Below, piece after piece: positions 9,926 through 21,528 of a DNA stretch of 64,000 nucleotides. The number at the start of each line of letters is the position of its first letter. The stretch's first letter is position 1. Location: NCBI GenBank assembly GCA_038093515.1, contig JBBPSI010000002.1:62001-126000 (forward strand), given 5' to 3'. Source of the stretch: Butyriboletus loyo (lineage: Eukaryota; Basidiomycota; Agaricomycetes; Boletales; Boletaceae). The notes below the pieces were generated by a model. That model made no database searches. It was not told where the DNA came from and saw only the letters and a program-made list of their open reading frames with translations. A program made the translations under genes and the position numbers.

Positions 9926-11362
9926 ATGGCAGTCCCCTCTTCTTCTCATCATGACCGCGAACGTGAGCGCGAGCGTGAGAATCGTCACCGACACCATCAC
10001 CACCACCGTACCATCTCCTCCACGACACTTTTACTTGTACTCTCCCTCGTCTTGGCCGTACTCGCTGTCATGCTCTCCCTCCCTGCATCCCAGGCCTCTA
10101 GTGCAGCTGTAGCAAAAGATGATCCTGTTGCAACTGGCATTTGGGGTTACCTCAACCCAAAACGATCTCAGGTGCTGGTGACCCGCGAACGTGACGTTGC
10201 AATGCGTGAAGCTGAGGTTGCACGTCGCGAAGCGGAGCTACTTGTTGGTGCACCTGGTGGTGTGCTTCCTAGCCAGTCTCCTGTCGTTTGTCCGGTCTGC
10301 CCTACGCAGACCTTTATCGATATTCCTCCCGCGCAAACTATCATCAAGGAGGTCGTTAAAGAGCAAGAACTGGCTCCCCCGGGGTGGTGGAAGGAAGCGA
10401 ACGCTCGTGCAGAAGATATCCTCGACCGTGAGCTCAGAGTGGCTGAGCGTGAGCGAGAAATCACCCGCCGAGAAGAGAGCATTAACAAGAGAGAGCACGA
10501 CGCTTCTAGGCGGGAAGCGTGGATCATGGAGCAACTTGTGTAAGTTTTAGTTTTTCACGAAGACGTGCAAATTATTCATGCCATTGCAATAAGTTTGATC
10601 AACAGCGACAATGCCGCAGTGGAAGAAGAAGTGTATTATGAGCAACCAGCGCCGAAACGCAAACTCAAGGTATCACCGCCTATCCCGCGTCGCCCCGAGC
10701 TCTGAGATGAAGGAGGGTTTTCTGTCACGTTCCTTTTAAAACAATAACAGAAATACCCATCCATCCAATTCTATGTAGAGTCCGTCTCCCCCCTCCTTCA
10801 TCTGGGCTTGGGGGGTCTTCGTTTTCTATCCCCCTTGTCTTTTGGGGGGATCAGCTGGTGGCGTGCCATTTAATGGGTTTGATTGCGACGATCGGGAGTC
10901 GACCACGTGATTGCTCAAGGCAATATTCATCATTTTTTTTCTTTGTGGTTTTGCAATTGTGTGCTGCCAGCTGATCCCCCTTCACGCGACGCAGAACATT
11001 TCGCTGACCTCGCTCTCCAATAGGAACTCCCCCCAATCGTTGTCGCTGAAACTGAAACTAAAACTATCATCCAATATGAAACTCTCCCTCCACTCACTGT
11101 CACCGTTCCTCCCCCAGCCAATACCCGTCGTGCAGCGTTCCCTACTCCTGAGGGTCTCTCGTCATCTTTCTCGACTGCCATTCCTCGTACCACCGCAATC
11201 ATGTTTGAAGAGGAAATTGTCAAGGAGCCTCTGAAGATAGAAGAGATCGAGGAATATGAAGTCGATGAGTATGAAGAAGAAGGAGCTCCTGTTACCGTGC
11301 GAAGGAACGTGAAGCCGGCAAGGAGGCCCCCTCCTCCACGAAGTGGTGGTTGGCTTTGGTAG
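9926..11362 (+). CDS. Single-pass membrane coiled-coil protein with alternative 3' ends
   Basis: No orthologue recognised. The product starts MAVPSSSHHDRERERERENR with an HRHHHHH run, then one hydrophobic segment TTLLLVLSLVLAVLAVMLSL that should anchor it (basic N-terminus probably cytosolic). After it come charged heptad-like blocks (RERDVAMREAEVARREAEL, later LDRELRVAEREREITRREES). An intron at the CTTGT/GTAAGT junction leads to VDNAAVEEEVYYEQPAPKRK. From there the frame either stops at 10705 after VSPPIPRRPEL, or a 354-nt intron (10670-11023) joins in phase to a Pro/Glu-rich exon ending PPPPRSGGWLW at 11362. Both endings look coding. The span given uses the longer form. Confidence 0.6.
10845..10980. 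repeat. Inverted repeat (hairpin) inside the 354-nt intron
   Basis: GGGGGATCAGCTGG (10845-10858) is perfectly complementary to CCAGCTGATCCCCC (10967-10980). Inward from these the arms keep pairing for 8 more positions if G-U is allowed, then one mismatch and three A-T pairs, giving a stem of about 25 pairs and a loop near 85 nt. No clear target-site duplication is seen. Confidence 0.75.
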
Positions 11363-11898
11363 AGGGATGGTTTTGTTATAGGATATCTGTTTTTTCTTGC
11401 CCCTGTCCCCGTCTCGACTACTCCCCTTGTTCCTTCACCAGCGCCTTTGCTTCATCTTTATTCTTTCTTTCTACGGTCGGCTATTATGACTATCATCCTT
11501 GTAAATCTTGCGCTACCCACGATGCGATACGACTCGTCCGACGGCTGCACACGGACCCCTTACTCTTCGATACTTAGGTTGCGGATCGGATTGGATTGAC
11601 TTCGATACGGCCGAGGTATTCCTGTCCCACTCTGATTTTCGAGTAGATGTACATTAGGATAGGTAACTTTTGTGCTACCCTGCAATTCTGAATGAGGCGT
11701 GGTGCCAGCTATTACGTCTTTGAAAGGATTGCACTCTTTAATCGCGGTGCGTGTGCCACTGACCGTTCTCCTACCGCCTCTTCAACTGGCATTTGACGTT
11801 CATCACTGTCAACAGTCGATAGGCTTCGTCCAGGGACAGAATAATCGTCCCCTCTAGATTCCGCTTTGACATTCGAACTTATCCGGCAGCTAAGCGCG
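11363..11898. other. Intergenic region upstream of the first CCCH gene
   Basis: Pyrimidine-rich at first (11390-11480), then mixed sequence. It probably contains the 3' UTR of the coiled-coil gene and the promoter of the gene at 11899. No conserved frame or repeat seen. Confidence 0.45.
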
Positions 11899-14376
11899 AT
11901 GCCTTTCGTCAGGTGTAGGGTACGTTATGCCACATTGATTCACGCTCAGGCAATCAAACGATACTGCTAGTACTACACTGAAAGTGGCGAACCGTTGAGA
12001 GGGGGTTGTCGTAGAAAGGGCGCGGGATGCGCCTTCATTCATCCCGGAGATTCTGACTGGGTCAATGCTCCACCTCCTTCACTCAAGGCAAAGGACAAGA
12101 GTGATAATTCGGTGGGTTTTTCTGCCATTCGAACGCTCCAAAGTACTGAAACGTCTCAGGGGGGCTTCAAACCCTGGGGTAAGCGAGGCAAGCATGGTGC
12201 TGTTGGCCCCTCAACATGGGATACTGGCAGAAATGCTGGCGTTAACACCGCTGATGCTGGGGGTGGATGGGATACCGGTGGCGGGTGGGGTACCGGTGGC
12301 GGATGGGGTACGAGTGGCGGATGGGATACCGGTGGCGAACGGGACACGGGAGGCTCTGCATCAACACTGGATCGAGTTCCGAAACCCGTGCAACCAAAGG
12401 ACCCGTCTAGCACCAAATCCGGCGACACCTCCACCCACGTCAACGAACGGAGTCAAGCTGGTGCCCTTCTCACTGCAAGTGGGAATACAAAAAGCAGCGA
12501 GGATGGATGGGGAGGCGATGCAGACAAGGCCACGGGGTCTGGATGGGGAAGTAATGCGAACGGCGGATGGGGAGGGTCAAGTTGGGGAGAGAACAAGGAC
12601 GTAGACAAGGACACGGGGTCTGCATGGGGCAGCGCACAGAACGACGGGTGGGGAGCCGGTTGGGGCGACAACAAGGACGCGGGGTCCACATGGGGCAGTG
12701 CACGGAACGACGAGCGGGGAGCGGGCTGGGGCGACAACAAGGACGTGACCAACTCCTGGGGAGCTTCAGATCCAATGATCATGGACGATCTGGCCGAGAA
12801 GAAGACTAAACAGAACAAGGGGAAAGGCAGGGCTGTTCCTGCTCCGCCACGCATTCGTATTCCGGGCAACGAGAACATTAAAGCCAAAATCACAGGGACG
12901 AACAATGAACCGCTAGGTACCAGCAAGTGGGGAGAATCTCGTACTTCTAACCTCCTTACCACATCGACCCCCGTGACTACAACGACTCCTGTTGCTACGT
13001 TAACACCCACCGACTCGTCCCGTGTCAAACGCAAGCGTGATGTTGCGTTTGACGATAAATCAGATGTCTTAAAGGAATATGTCAAGTATGTCTCACCCCC
13101 TCTACAAATGCTTTGTCTCACTAGTTGCGTTGACAAGAACCTGGGAGCGTGCAGTCAGGGCACGATTCTCGCTTGCAGAAGCTGAGGCTAAACGCGACCG
13201 TTGGTTTCGCACACAGAAATCTGCCTGTTATGCACGCGTAGGCGAGGCAGGGCGGAAGAGACTTGATGGCCAACGCGCCGAATGCGATAAAGAGGTCAAC
13301 TCGAAAAGGGAAAGGCTTTCTTCCGCCATCACATCACTCGTGGAATTCCATGATGTGATGTCGTCCAATCTCGACTTGAGTCAGCGTTACAACGTTCGCG
13401 AGGAAGTGGAGGAGTTTATCCGAGAATCAAAAGCCTTCGTTGATGAGGTCCGCGCTCTCCTTGTCGAGCAAGTTCTCGGGAACAAGAACGATGTGCAATC
13501 GGGTGACACCCAGAAACAACCTTCAACAGCCGACGCCACTTCTATCGATTCTTTGTCGATTCATGTCCGAGATCTCGAGGAGCGTTTCGAACTAGCGCAG
13601 ACGGAACTGACTCTTCGCCATCAACGTGACATCCGCTCCGAGATTGAAGAGCTCTTAACCGCGAAAATTGCAGGTTTACGTCTGGCACGTCAGCGCGAGA
13701 TCGATCGCGTTGCGTCGCAACCACAGCCCGAGATCGTTATCCCGCCTGGTTCCCTAAGGAATATAGAGGGGACGGCCCAACAGGTCAGAGAATTGGATGC
13801 AAAAGTGCCGCATACAGTGGAAGACATTCGTATTCTACTTCTCCGAGTAGATGCGACGACCAAGCGGGTCAACGAGCTTGAGGAAGAACTTTCAATGAAC
13901 AAGGAGACATACAAAAAGGTAGATAGCGGCATCATTCGTTGGCAAGAGATGAGAATGAGTTTCCTTTCTAGCAGATCCAAGAGATGGCCACGGAGCAGGA
14001 GGAAACTGGACGGAGAGTGGATGAACGACTGGAGAAGATACGAGAACAGTACGAGCAGTTAGTCGCATCGCAACCTTGCGGTCCTGCTGCAGAGCCGGCC
14101 ATGTCACCCACCACTTACAATTCACAAAACAAGCTGATGGAAAGTATTCAGCCTGCGTTTGAGGCAATATTGGACAAGTTTTATGAACGGGAAGTTAAAC
14201 CGACCATCGCATCATTGCAGCAGGTTGTTATCGAGGCATCTGACCGCCATCAAGAAGAGGTGATTAAAGTGCTGTGGGGCAGGATACAACCTGCCATGAA
14301 CATGGTTGCAGGGGTTTCGCGATGGCTGGACTCGCAGGAACTCGAGCTTACTGCTCCAGTTGAGGATGATTCGTAG
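11899..14376 (+). CDS. CCCH zinc-finger, WG-rich, coiled-coil protein (paralogue A)
   Basis: Not assigned to a named family. Exon 1 is only seven codons (MPFVRCR, 11899-11919) and supplies the first zinc Cys; after intron 11920-11970 come GGCRRKGAGCAFIHPGDSDW, giving C-x13-C-x6-C-x3-H, a CCCH finger with unusual spacing, usually RNA-binding. Next is a low-complexity region with about 14 WG/GW dipeptides (for example GGWDTGGGWGTGGGWGTSGG, and later GWGAGWGDNKD), including four 18-bp repeats, then a basic patch (SSRVKRKRDVAF). The C-terminal half is a long coiled coil (WERAVRARFSLAEAEAKRDR onward), interrupted by an intron after KETYKK and ending SRWLDSQELELTAPVEDDS. Joins checked in phase at KEYVK/TWERAV (ACAAG acceptor) and KK/IQEMATEQ. 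The gene lies in tandem with a divergent paralogue at 14495. Confidence 0.75.
12265..12336 (+). repeat. Four 18-bp coding repeats encoding G-W-D/G-T-G-G units
   Basis: Consecutive units at 12265, 12283, 12301 and 12319 follow the pattern GGATGGGATACCGGTGGC with 0-3 changes each; the first and last copies are identical. They keep the reading frame and encode the densest part of the WG-rich tract. Confidence 0.9.
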
Positions 14377-14494
14377 CGACCATTAAGGAGTGATTTAACT
14401 TGCATTCGCAGTAATAGCTTGATTTGTACGATACTACATATACATAATGCCCGGTCAATCCTAGCCTGAATCTCTCCGTACTGGTCATTCCCTC

Positions 14495-16738
14495 ATGGCA
14501 AAGGAACGGCGCTGTAACGTACGTCTCTTACCACAGCAACCGAGTCGTCGAATTTGACCGCCTCTTCACTAGCTATTCGACGACAATGGCAAGCCAAGGC
14601 GTCTGAAAGACGGCACGAGGGGATGTTCTAAGGATGCCAGCGCTTGCCGCTTCGCGCATCCGCACGAACGTGACTGGGAGACTGCTCATCCTTCTCTTCC
14701 TCCCAGGAATGACTTTATGGCTGACTCCGAATCTGGCTTCTATTACACCCTCGCACATTCTGATCGCGTAAAGGAGAAGGAAAAGGAAAGAGAGCAGGAT
14801 AGAGACAGAGACAGAACCGGGGGAAGGGAAAAGGAAAGGGAGAGGAAACTGAACTCGTCGTTTCACCCCAAGTCTCCGCGTCGAAGGAACAGCACGACTA
14901 CCGGTGCCTCTCCTGGCCCACCCTCTCGCAGGTCGACTTTCGACAGCGCTATGGACGTTAGTGGCACCGTTAAGCGAGCCAGGTCTCCTGCCCTCTCAAC
15001 AGCTTCGGACCAGCTTGATAGGCTACGAAAAGACAAAAAGTATTGCACCAAGGAGCTCCCTCCCTTGAATCGAGATTACGCTCCTTCGACATCACACCGT
15101 TCACGCTCTCCTTCTAGGGACATGGGCAGAGACAGAGAGCGAGAGCGAGCTGACTTGCCCAACAAAACGCCACCTGCCAGAAGTCATGTTGCGGACACTT
15201 GTAACACAAACATCTCAATCGCTCAGCCCGTCTCATCTTTGGCCCCAGAGCCTTCTAAGCCACCACCGGTGCAGCCCGCCCCACCGCCACCTCAACTCCC
15301 CGAGGTTCCTAAAGTGCCTTCCTTCGCTTCTAATCAGCAGCCAACTAGCTCGGCAGAAACCACCTCCAGAGGGCTGAAAGACTTGTCTATGGATGAGCAG
15401 AGGTCAGCATGGCACGAACGAATTGAGTATGCTCATATCATATTTCTCTTTGTTGACTGACTCACATGTTCCGGCTCAGTCTCATGTTCACTTCAATCAC
15501 ATCGCGTCGCGATTATAGCAAACTGGAGTCTGACCTGTCCCAAATTCGCCGCCTCTCCAACTCTTCCATCGTGTGTAATATGCCCGAAGCCGATCGTGCC
15601 CGCATAAATTCCCAGGAGATGGCGCTGGAACTCCAGATGGAGGTCAAACGCAAAGATATCAATGAAACTATTCAAAAACTTATCGGGAACAGTTTTTGGC
15701 CCGTCCTAAAGACTCCACAGATTTCGGAGATGGAAAAGATGCTAGGGGAGGCGAAGAAGCACGTTTTGGAGGTCAGATGTTTGTTAGACGATGTGAAGAA
15801 CAGCTGTGCGGCGCTCTTCAAGACAAGTGCGTCCGATGGGACACAAGATTCGGATCGGCCTACCAAACGAAGAAAGCTAGAGGGGGAAGCGGATTCTCTT
15901 GGGCAATCCACGAGTGGAAACGCAGAAGCCATGACCGAGGACATAGCGAAGGAGTTGGAAACGTTTCGCGATAAACTCACCGAGCTTGATGGTCACCTCA
16001 TCGATCTCGAGAATGACATTCTCCAACGTGACCAAGTTATTTCAGGCGAGATTGAACTCCACGTAGATGCTCGGTTAGAAGAAGAAGACACACTTTACCC
16101 ACCTATCAGGGAACCAACAGAGGTGTCTCGGATCGAGATCGAGGCAGTTGTCGATGCAAAGAACCAGGAACTTGTACGCGTTGTTACAACGACGGGCGAA
16201 GAAATCGGAGTACTGGCTTTGGAGGTCGCAGAGTTGATCACAAAGGTGAACGACCTGGAGGCTAGGTGTATGGCATTGGAAGCAGAGAATCAGGAATTCA
16301 AAAACAAACTTGCCCAGGTTTGATTACATGTCTTTGATGGTGAGAGGTACGCGAGGCGATCTGATATTTATTTTGAAGGATACTTTCGAACATGCAAAGT
16401 CCCAAGATGCCTTGGTACGCCGCGATAAGGAAATTGACGCCATAGCGGCAGCGCTACAAGCATACATCTCACAAGCACCTTCTGGTCGAACAACAGGTGA
16501 TCTTCCCTCTGCGGAGTACATCATCGAATCGCTCGACAGTCAGCTCGATGGTCTCTTCAAGGAGAAATTTTGTGCAACATTAGTCGACATTCAACAGCAA
16601 GTCTTTGATAAGGTCCAAGAAAGCCACAATCGCACCCTCGACACCGTCTCGCCAAAAATCATGCTACTGCTCAAGATGGTCAACCTTATCACGTCTCGGG
16701 TAGGCAAGCCTGATATGCACGTTGCGAATACCGGGTAA
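14495..16738 (+). CDS. CCCH zinc-finger, coiled-coil protein (paralogue B)
   Basis: Same plan as the gene just upstream (118 bp away). Exon 1 (14495-14518) encodes MAKERRCN with the first Cys; after intron 14519-14572 the finger continues GTRGCSKDASACRFAHPHER, so C-x18-C-x6-C-x3-H. A low-complexity region follows: charged KEKEKEREQDRDRDRTGGRE, Ser-rich RS stretches (SHRSRSPSRD) and a proline-rich block (PPPVQPAPPPPQLPEVP), but no WG tract. After an intron at the GA/TLMFTS join comes a long coiled coil with a basic PTKRRKLE motif, then an intron after NKLAQ and a last exon (DTFEHAKSQDALVRRDKEID to the stop at 16738). The final 55 residues align weakly with paralogue A. Likely nuclear RNA-binding, inferred only. 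Confidence 0.7.
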
Positions 16739-16918
16739 GCGATGACAATCGAGGACTATTCCATTATTCCATCTTTCGGTCGTTATGTTCGCCTAGTCCG
16801 TCTGTCACATCTTCAAATATAATGTACTGGTGTCAGCCATCATCCATTCAGCTTGACAGTATACAAAGGCGACGTGTGTAGTCACATATTTGCAGTGATA
16901 GCTGCAGGCGTCCTCTCA

Positions 16919-17472
16919 TCAATCAAACTCGGAGTCGTCTTGTCTAAAAGCGGCCGAGTAGGCAATAATTGTCCCATACACCAGTCTGGGGAAAGAGCTG
17001 TTAAATGTCGAGGTATGAAAGGACAGTGGTACACACCCGCCACCAATTGTCGACATGATACAAGCCCCTGGTCTTATCACTTCCGAGTGTGTAAGAACGA
17101 CAGGAAGTGCGAATCCAGAAACGACAATGATAGACGTAATGAACCGTCCGAGGTCAACGGGGCCTGCATTGACCTCGTACGATGAGAATTCGTCTCCTCC
17201 ACAGTGTGCGAACAGTGCGTTAGGAAGAGGTGCCAACACGAATGTAAGTGCTGTGAGGGAGATATGCGATCATGGACCCCTCGATAGTCGACTCTGAACT
17301 CACCGACCAAGAGAGGTAGCCAGTTTGCCCAGAGCGCGCACGAAAGGATGATAAGTAAGAATCCGACGGCGAGGACAAAGGACAAGAGAATAACGGCTTC
17401 GTTCGTGGTTCTGCTTAGTTCTGCGGGAGACCAGGGACGATGAAACTCACTTTTCAGTCCCCCCGCTGCCAT
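16919..17472 (-). CDS. VPS55: Vacuolar protein sorting protein Vps55
   Basis: Four exons give a protein of about 145 residues with four membrane segments: MAAGGLKK, then TNEAVILLSFVLAVGFLLII, LSCALWANWLPLLVALTFVL, APLPNALFAHCGGDEFSS, VDLGRFITSIIVVSGFALPV, VLTHSEVIRPGACIMSTIGG and GLVYGTIIAYSAAFRQDD. These blocks are diagnostic for the Vps55/OB-RGRP family, which with Vps68 acts in transport from late endosomes to the vacuole. All three introns (donors GTGAGT, GTGAGT, GTGTGT) join in phase. Start at 17472 gives the expected short N-terminus. It converges with paralogue B (180 bp between stops). Confidence 0.95.
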
Positions 17473-17625
17473 TGTGCTGGTGTACAAAGAATGAGTTGCT
17501 GCGCGTTGCCCGACTCTGCCTTGCTCTCCAACTTGGGCTATATTAGGTAATCCAAGAGCGAGTTACAGTCACTACAGTACTGATACAGTATTCATCTTAA
17601 ATATAAGTAATGTCCCCTCCGAGCA

Positions 17626-20600
17626 TTATCTGGCTCTTCGTGAGCCTCTCGGGCCCAGAATATTCGTTGGGCGATCCACCAACGCTCCCATTGTCGTTGG
17701 CAATCCGGATTTAGCAGCCGTAGTTTTCTTCGATACCACCGCTGGATGGGGTATTCGAAGCAATTCTCGCGGGACAGGAAGCGTTGCTGAGGACGACGTC
17801 GACGAGGATAATGAAACAATTGGTGGTGTTGGTGGCCGTGGAGCCTTGCTTCCTAGAGTAGGAGAAATAGTAACAGTAAGGTCCCCGTTCACTTCATCGT
17901 CGCCTGGTGTGTCTTCCCCGTCTGTTTGCACGTCGCCATGTAGTGTGCCCTGCGACTCCTCTGGCAAAGATTGTGCCACAGAGAGTGGAGTGGCGCCAGC
18001 ACTCGTTGTACCTCCCCTCCAGGATTGTAAAATAACGTCGCGATTCTTGGTTAGTTCCCAGTTATCGACGTATTCACAGACCCGTTTGCGAGGCGTCATG
18101 CCGGTAGGAACATCTTCCCGCGTGGCTTGATCGAGGAGTGATCGTGAGGTCTGCTGGATGGCACTCAAGTCAGTCGTGACCATTCTGTGGTGCCTTTCCA
18201 CTGAGTCGGCCAGATTTGCACACTATAGGTCGCAATTATACCGACGGTTAGCGGCACTATGAATAAACTGACGCACCTCCGACGCCACGCGAGCAGTGAA
18301 TCCGTCCACGTTCCTCAGACCGGAGGCCAATCCCCGCTGGACATTTCGCAAGTCAACCTGTACGTCTGTCACCATCGCACTTGTAGTCTCGACGCGAGCT
18401 CTCTTTGCCCGATTACATCGATCAAGAGCGCCTCCAAAAGATGTCTGAAAGGTTTGGCCGTGTCTCTGAAGTTCTCCAGAGTATGTGGTCGTTGCTGTAG
18501 TCATGCACAGTTGTACCGCCGAAAGTCCATCCTTGAACGCGTTTTGAGCTGAACTCGCAGACTGGAGAACTAGTGAGATAGCATCTGAATTCTCGAGCTG
18601 AAGAAACTACCTTCATCGCTCCATCGCGCAACCTCTTGCTCTCCGCTCCTTTACGCGCAAACGATGCAGAGAGTTCAGCTCCCCGAGAATTTGCATGATC
18701 AACCAGTCGTTCGTGTCGCTGCCCAAACTTGCCCAGTTCTTCTTCCACCCTTACGTTCCCTTTTACGACAGTGCCAAAGGTTTCACTTAGCTCTTGGTGC
18801 CGTGCAGCTACAAAATCACCCAGAAGGCCAGCTATGCGCTGGACTAACTCTTCCTTGGCCTCCTCAGATTTGATCTTCTCAGCTTCCAGCGCTCGCGAGA
18901 GAAGCGCATTCTGAGCTTGAAGACGGGAAATTTCGGCTCGAGACATTTCGTCGATAATTGCTTTCACTTGCAATGTGGACTCGCCTTCCGCTTTGACGAA
19001 CAGTAGAACCTCGTCAACAGCCGTGTCAATGAGAGATCCCATCGCTAAGAAAGTACCTTCCAGCTAGAGGCAGATTTCAGTTTCCTGAAAGGCCAATTCA
19101 AGGTCCAACCTACGGCGGCAACGTTGCTCTGATTCATGGAGTACAGTTCGTTACACAGAACCTGAGAGCTCCTGCGCAGGCCATCCGACCAGGCAGCGAA
19201 CGAGCTTCTGATTGTTTCCTGTGATTCCCTAACCGCATTCTGCATGATACCTATCGCCTCAGCAGACGCGTCGTCCTTGGCGTTGATTACACATAAAGCA
19301 TCTTGGATGCGTTGCAGCTGCTGATCAATCCGCTCGGAATGGGCGGTCATGATCTCGTGTTCTTTGGTATGGTGTGCTTTCGCTTCGCTTCGAAGATTCT
19401 CGGTTGAATGACCAGCAATCTTCATAAAGTCGTGCAGCTTCGCAGAAAGGGCAGCCAGTTCATTGGTGATCAATTTTCCGTGAGAGGATACCACCTTTAT
19501 ATTGGAACTGAAAACCTTTGATTTACGCTCTAGGCAAAATCGTCAACTATGTCACCGTCGAGGAAGGAAGTGACCTCACGAATCTTATCAAACAGAGCGC
19601 TGAGATCATCGATGCTCTCTGCAGCAACCTGCTTCAATCCACAAGCGACGCTGTCGAGTTTGGTTTCATTGACCTGATAGGCTTGCCGAACGACGACCTC
19701 TTCTTCCAATGCGCTCTTCGCCCACTTGAATTGTCCCTCCTTCATTTCAAGGTCTCCTTTTGTCTGTGACAACCTCTCCTTCGTCTCTTTCAACTCCCCG
19801 TCCCTTTTCATCAATAACGCTATACTTTGTTCGAACTCCTCCCGTACACACTTTAGCTGGCTCTCCACGATCTTTATTTGCTTTTTCGCTTCTTCCATCT
19901 CGGTCTGCCTGAGCTCTTGCTCAGCGCTCAGCTGGTTCCATGTCTCTTCGGAGAAGAAAATGCCATTTTTCTCCCGGGCCGCTAGGACGTCCGCCTTCAG
20001 CCTCTCAATTTCGGCAATGTATTCCTTAAGAAGAGAGTTTCGCGTCATCCTTTGGTTAACCTCGGGTTTGTTGCGAATTGATTTGGCTCGGATTGCATAA
20101 TCGAGAGTCGAGAGGGTCTCCTCCATATTGGACCTTGCGGGTGACACAGTCGCGATGATGCAAGTCTTGGTGCGGCCCCCCAACGAGTCTTGCAGAAGCC
20201 GGGTAAGCTTGGACTCCCGATATGGTACGTGGGATGAGCGATCGACAAGTGCATTGATGACGCGTCCGAGAGTTAGCAGGCTCTGGTTGATCATGCCAGC
20301 CTCTCTTGCCCTTTTATTTTCGGCACCGGAGCGACCTATGTTTTCTGACCCAGCAAGGTCAACGAGATTAAGTTTTCCGACCTTTAATAGGTCATCTCCT
20401 ATCGACGATGTTTCTTTTGTGTGTACAGTGATGGAGAACACGGAGTGAGAGCGACTAGAATGGTCATTGAATTTGGTCGCTGCGATCTGGCGACGATGGC
20501 TGCCCTTGGTCAGGAGAGCTAGTGCATCGGCCGCGTCTTTGACAGGTATTTCTTCCAATCCCTGGATGAAGACGCCTTTCTTGCTAGCCTCATCGAAAAT

Positions 20601-21401
20601 TTTCAAACCACCCTGGTTATCAGACGGACCCCCCTTGCCCATCGGTTGCGTTGAACCTGCCGGAGCGGACAGTTCGCCCGCAAGGAGGTCTCGTAGCTCT
20701 TCATTGTATAACTCGACAAACGATACTTTGACGCTATAATCCGCTGCGGATGTCTCGAGTTGATGAAATAAACGGAACAATACTCTGGGTATCATTCCAG
20801 CCTGAGCGGAAGGATTGCCCATCGGCGTTGGTGTTAAATCACCCTGCATGGTGTATCTATTCTGAAGTGAGGGAACAAAGCATGACGAAATACCGGGAGT
20901 CACGTACGTTTTTCCCGTGCCCGTCTGCCCGTATGCAAATAGTGTGCAATTGTAGCCTGTGAGGACTTCGTCGAGCAAGGGATTGACGACATCATGATAA
21001 ATCATTGCTTGGTCGGCCTCTGGGCCAAACACAAGATCGAAAGGATACGTCCGCGTTGGTGGCAAAGTTACGACGCCTAGGCTGGACACTGGCGCGGAGG
21101 TCTCGATGGTAACTTCCTTGGATTTGGCGCCGTGCGAGCTGACGATTATGGGCGAGTTTTCCTGAATTTCACGATCCGAGCGTCTTCGACATCGAATAAC
21201 GACCTGAATGTGGGTTTCGCCGTCTTCTTGGTCGTTTGATTTTGCACTTTTGGCTGAGGCGAGAGAGGCTGCTAAGTGATCGGATCTAGTGCGTTCATCG
21301 GTGGGAGGAGGTGCGTTCTGCAAGGAGGGTGTTACAGTCGCGATACGTGTCCTGGAGTGGGCTGGTTTTGAGCGAGAGGATGTGGGCCGACGAGCAGCCA
21401 T
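17626..21401 (-). CDS. bimC: Kinesin-5 (BimC/Eg5-type) mitotic motor
   Basis: Plus-end-directed tetrameric kinesin that crosslinks and slides antiparallel spindle microtubules. The N-terminal motor domain shows TYPFDLVFGPEADQ, the P-loop FAYGQTGTGKT, switch I NDHSSRSHSVFSITVHT, switch [18 protein letters not shown] and VPYRESKLTRLLQDSLGG. An intron right after GQTGTGKT uses an AATAG acceptor and restores TYTMQGD. A long coiled-coil stalk follows across several exons (19494 down to about 18420). The C-terminus carries the BimC box, TGMTPRKRVCEYVDNWEL, whose Thr is the usual Cdk1 phosphosite. Start at 21401 (MAARRPTSSRSKPAHSRTR). Total about 1150 residues, normal for the family. Head-to-head with ELF1, 127 bp apart. 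Confidence 0.95.
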
Positions 21402-21528
21402 TGAGTGAGTGGTCGAAATGGCAGCGCGTCGAATCAACGACAACAGACGCGTCGAGATCACGTGCGGTGGAAGATGGGGGCGCACGTCCTGATTAGTCCT
21501 ACGCTCAGACGCCATCCCTCGACAAAAA
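21402..21528. promoter_or_regulatory. 127-bp shared promoter between kinesin-5 and ELF1
   Basis: The two start codons face away from each other with only this segment between them, so both promoters must lie here or overlap coding sequence. No clear TATA box on either strand. Confidence 0.6.

Noticed and set aside
12453..13136. Open antisense frame across the WG-rich region
   Set aside because: Gly/Trp/Asp-rich codons leave the opposite strand free of stops; the plus frame joins to the zinc finger and coiled coil.
14573..14866. Minus-strand frame with a hydrophobic stretch opposite the second CCCH gene
   Set aside because: It is created by the Arg/Glu/Lys repeats of the sense gene read in reverse.
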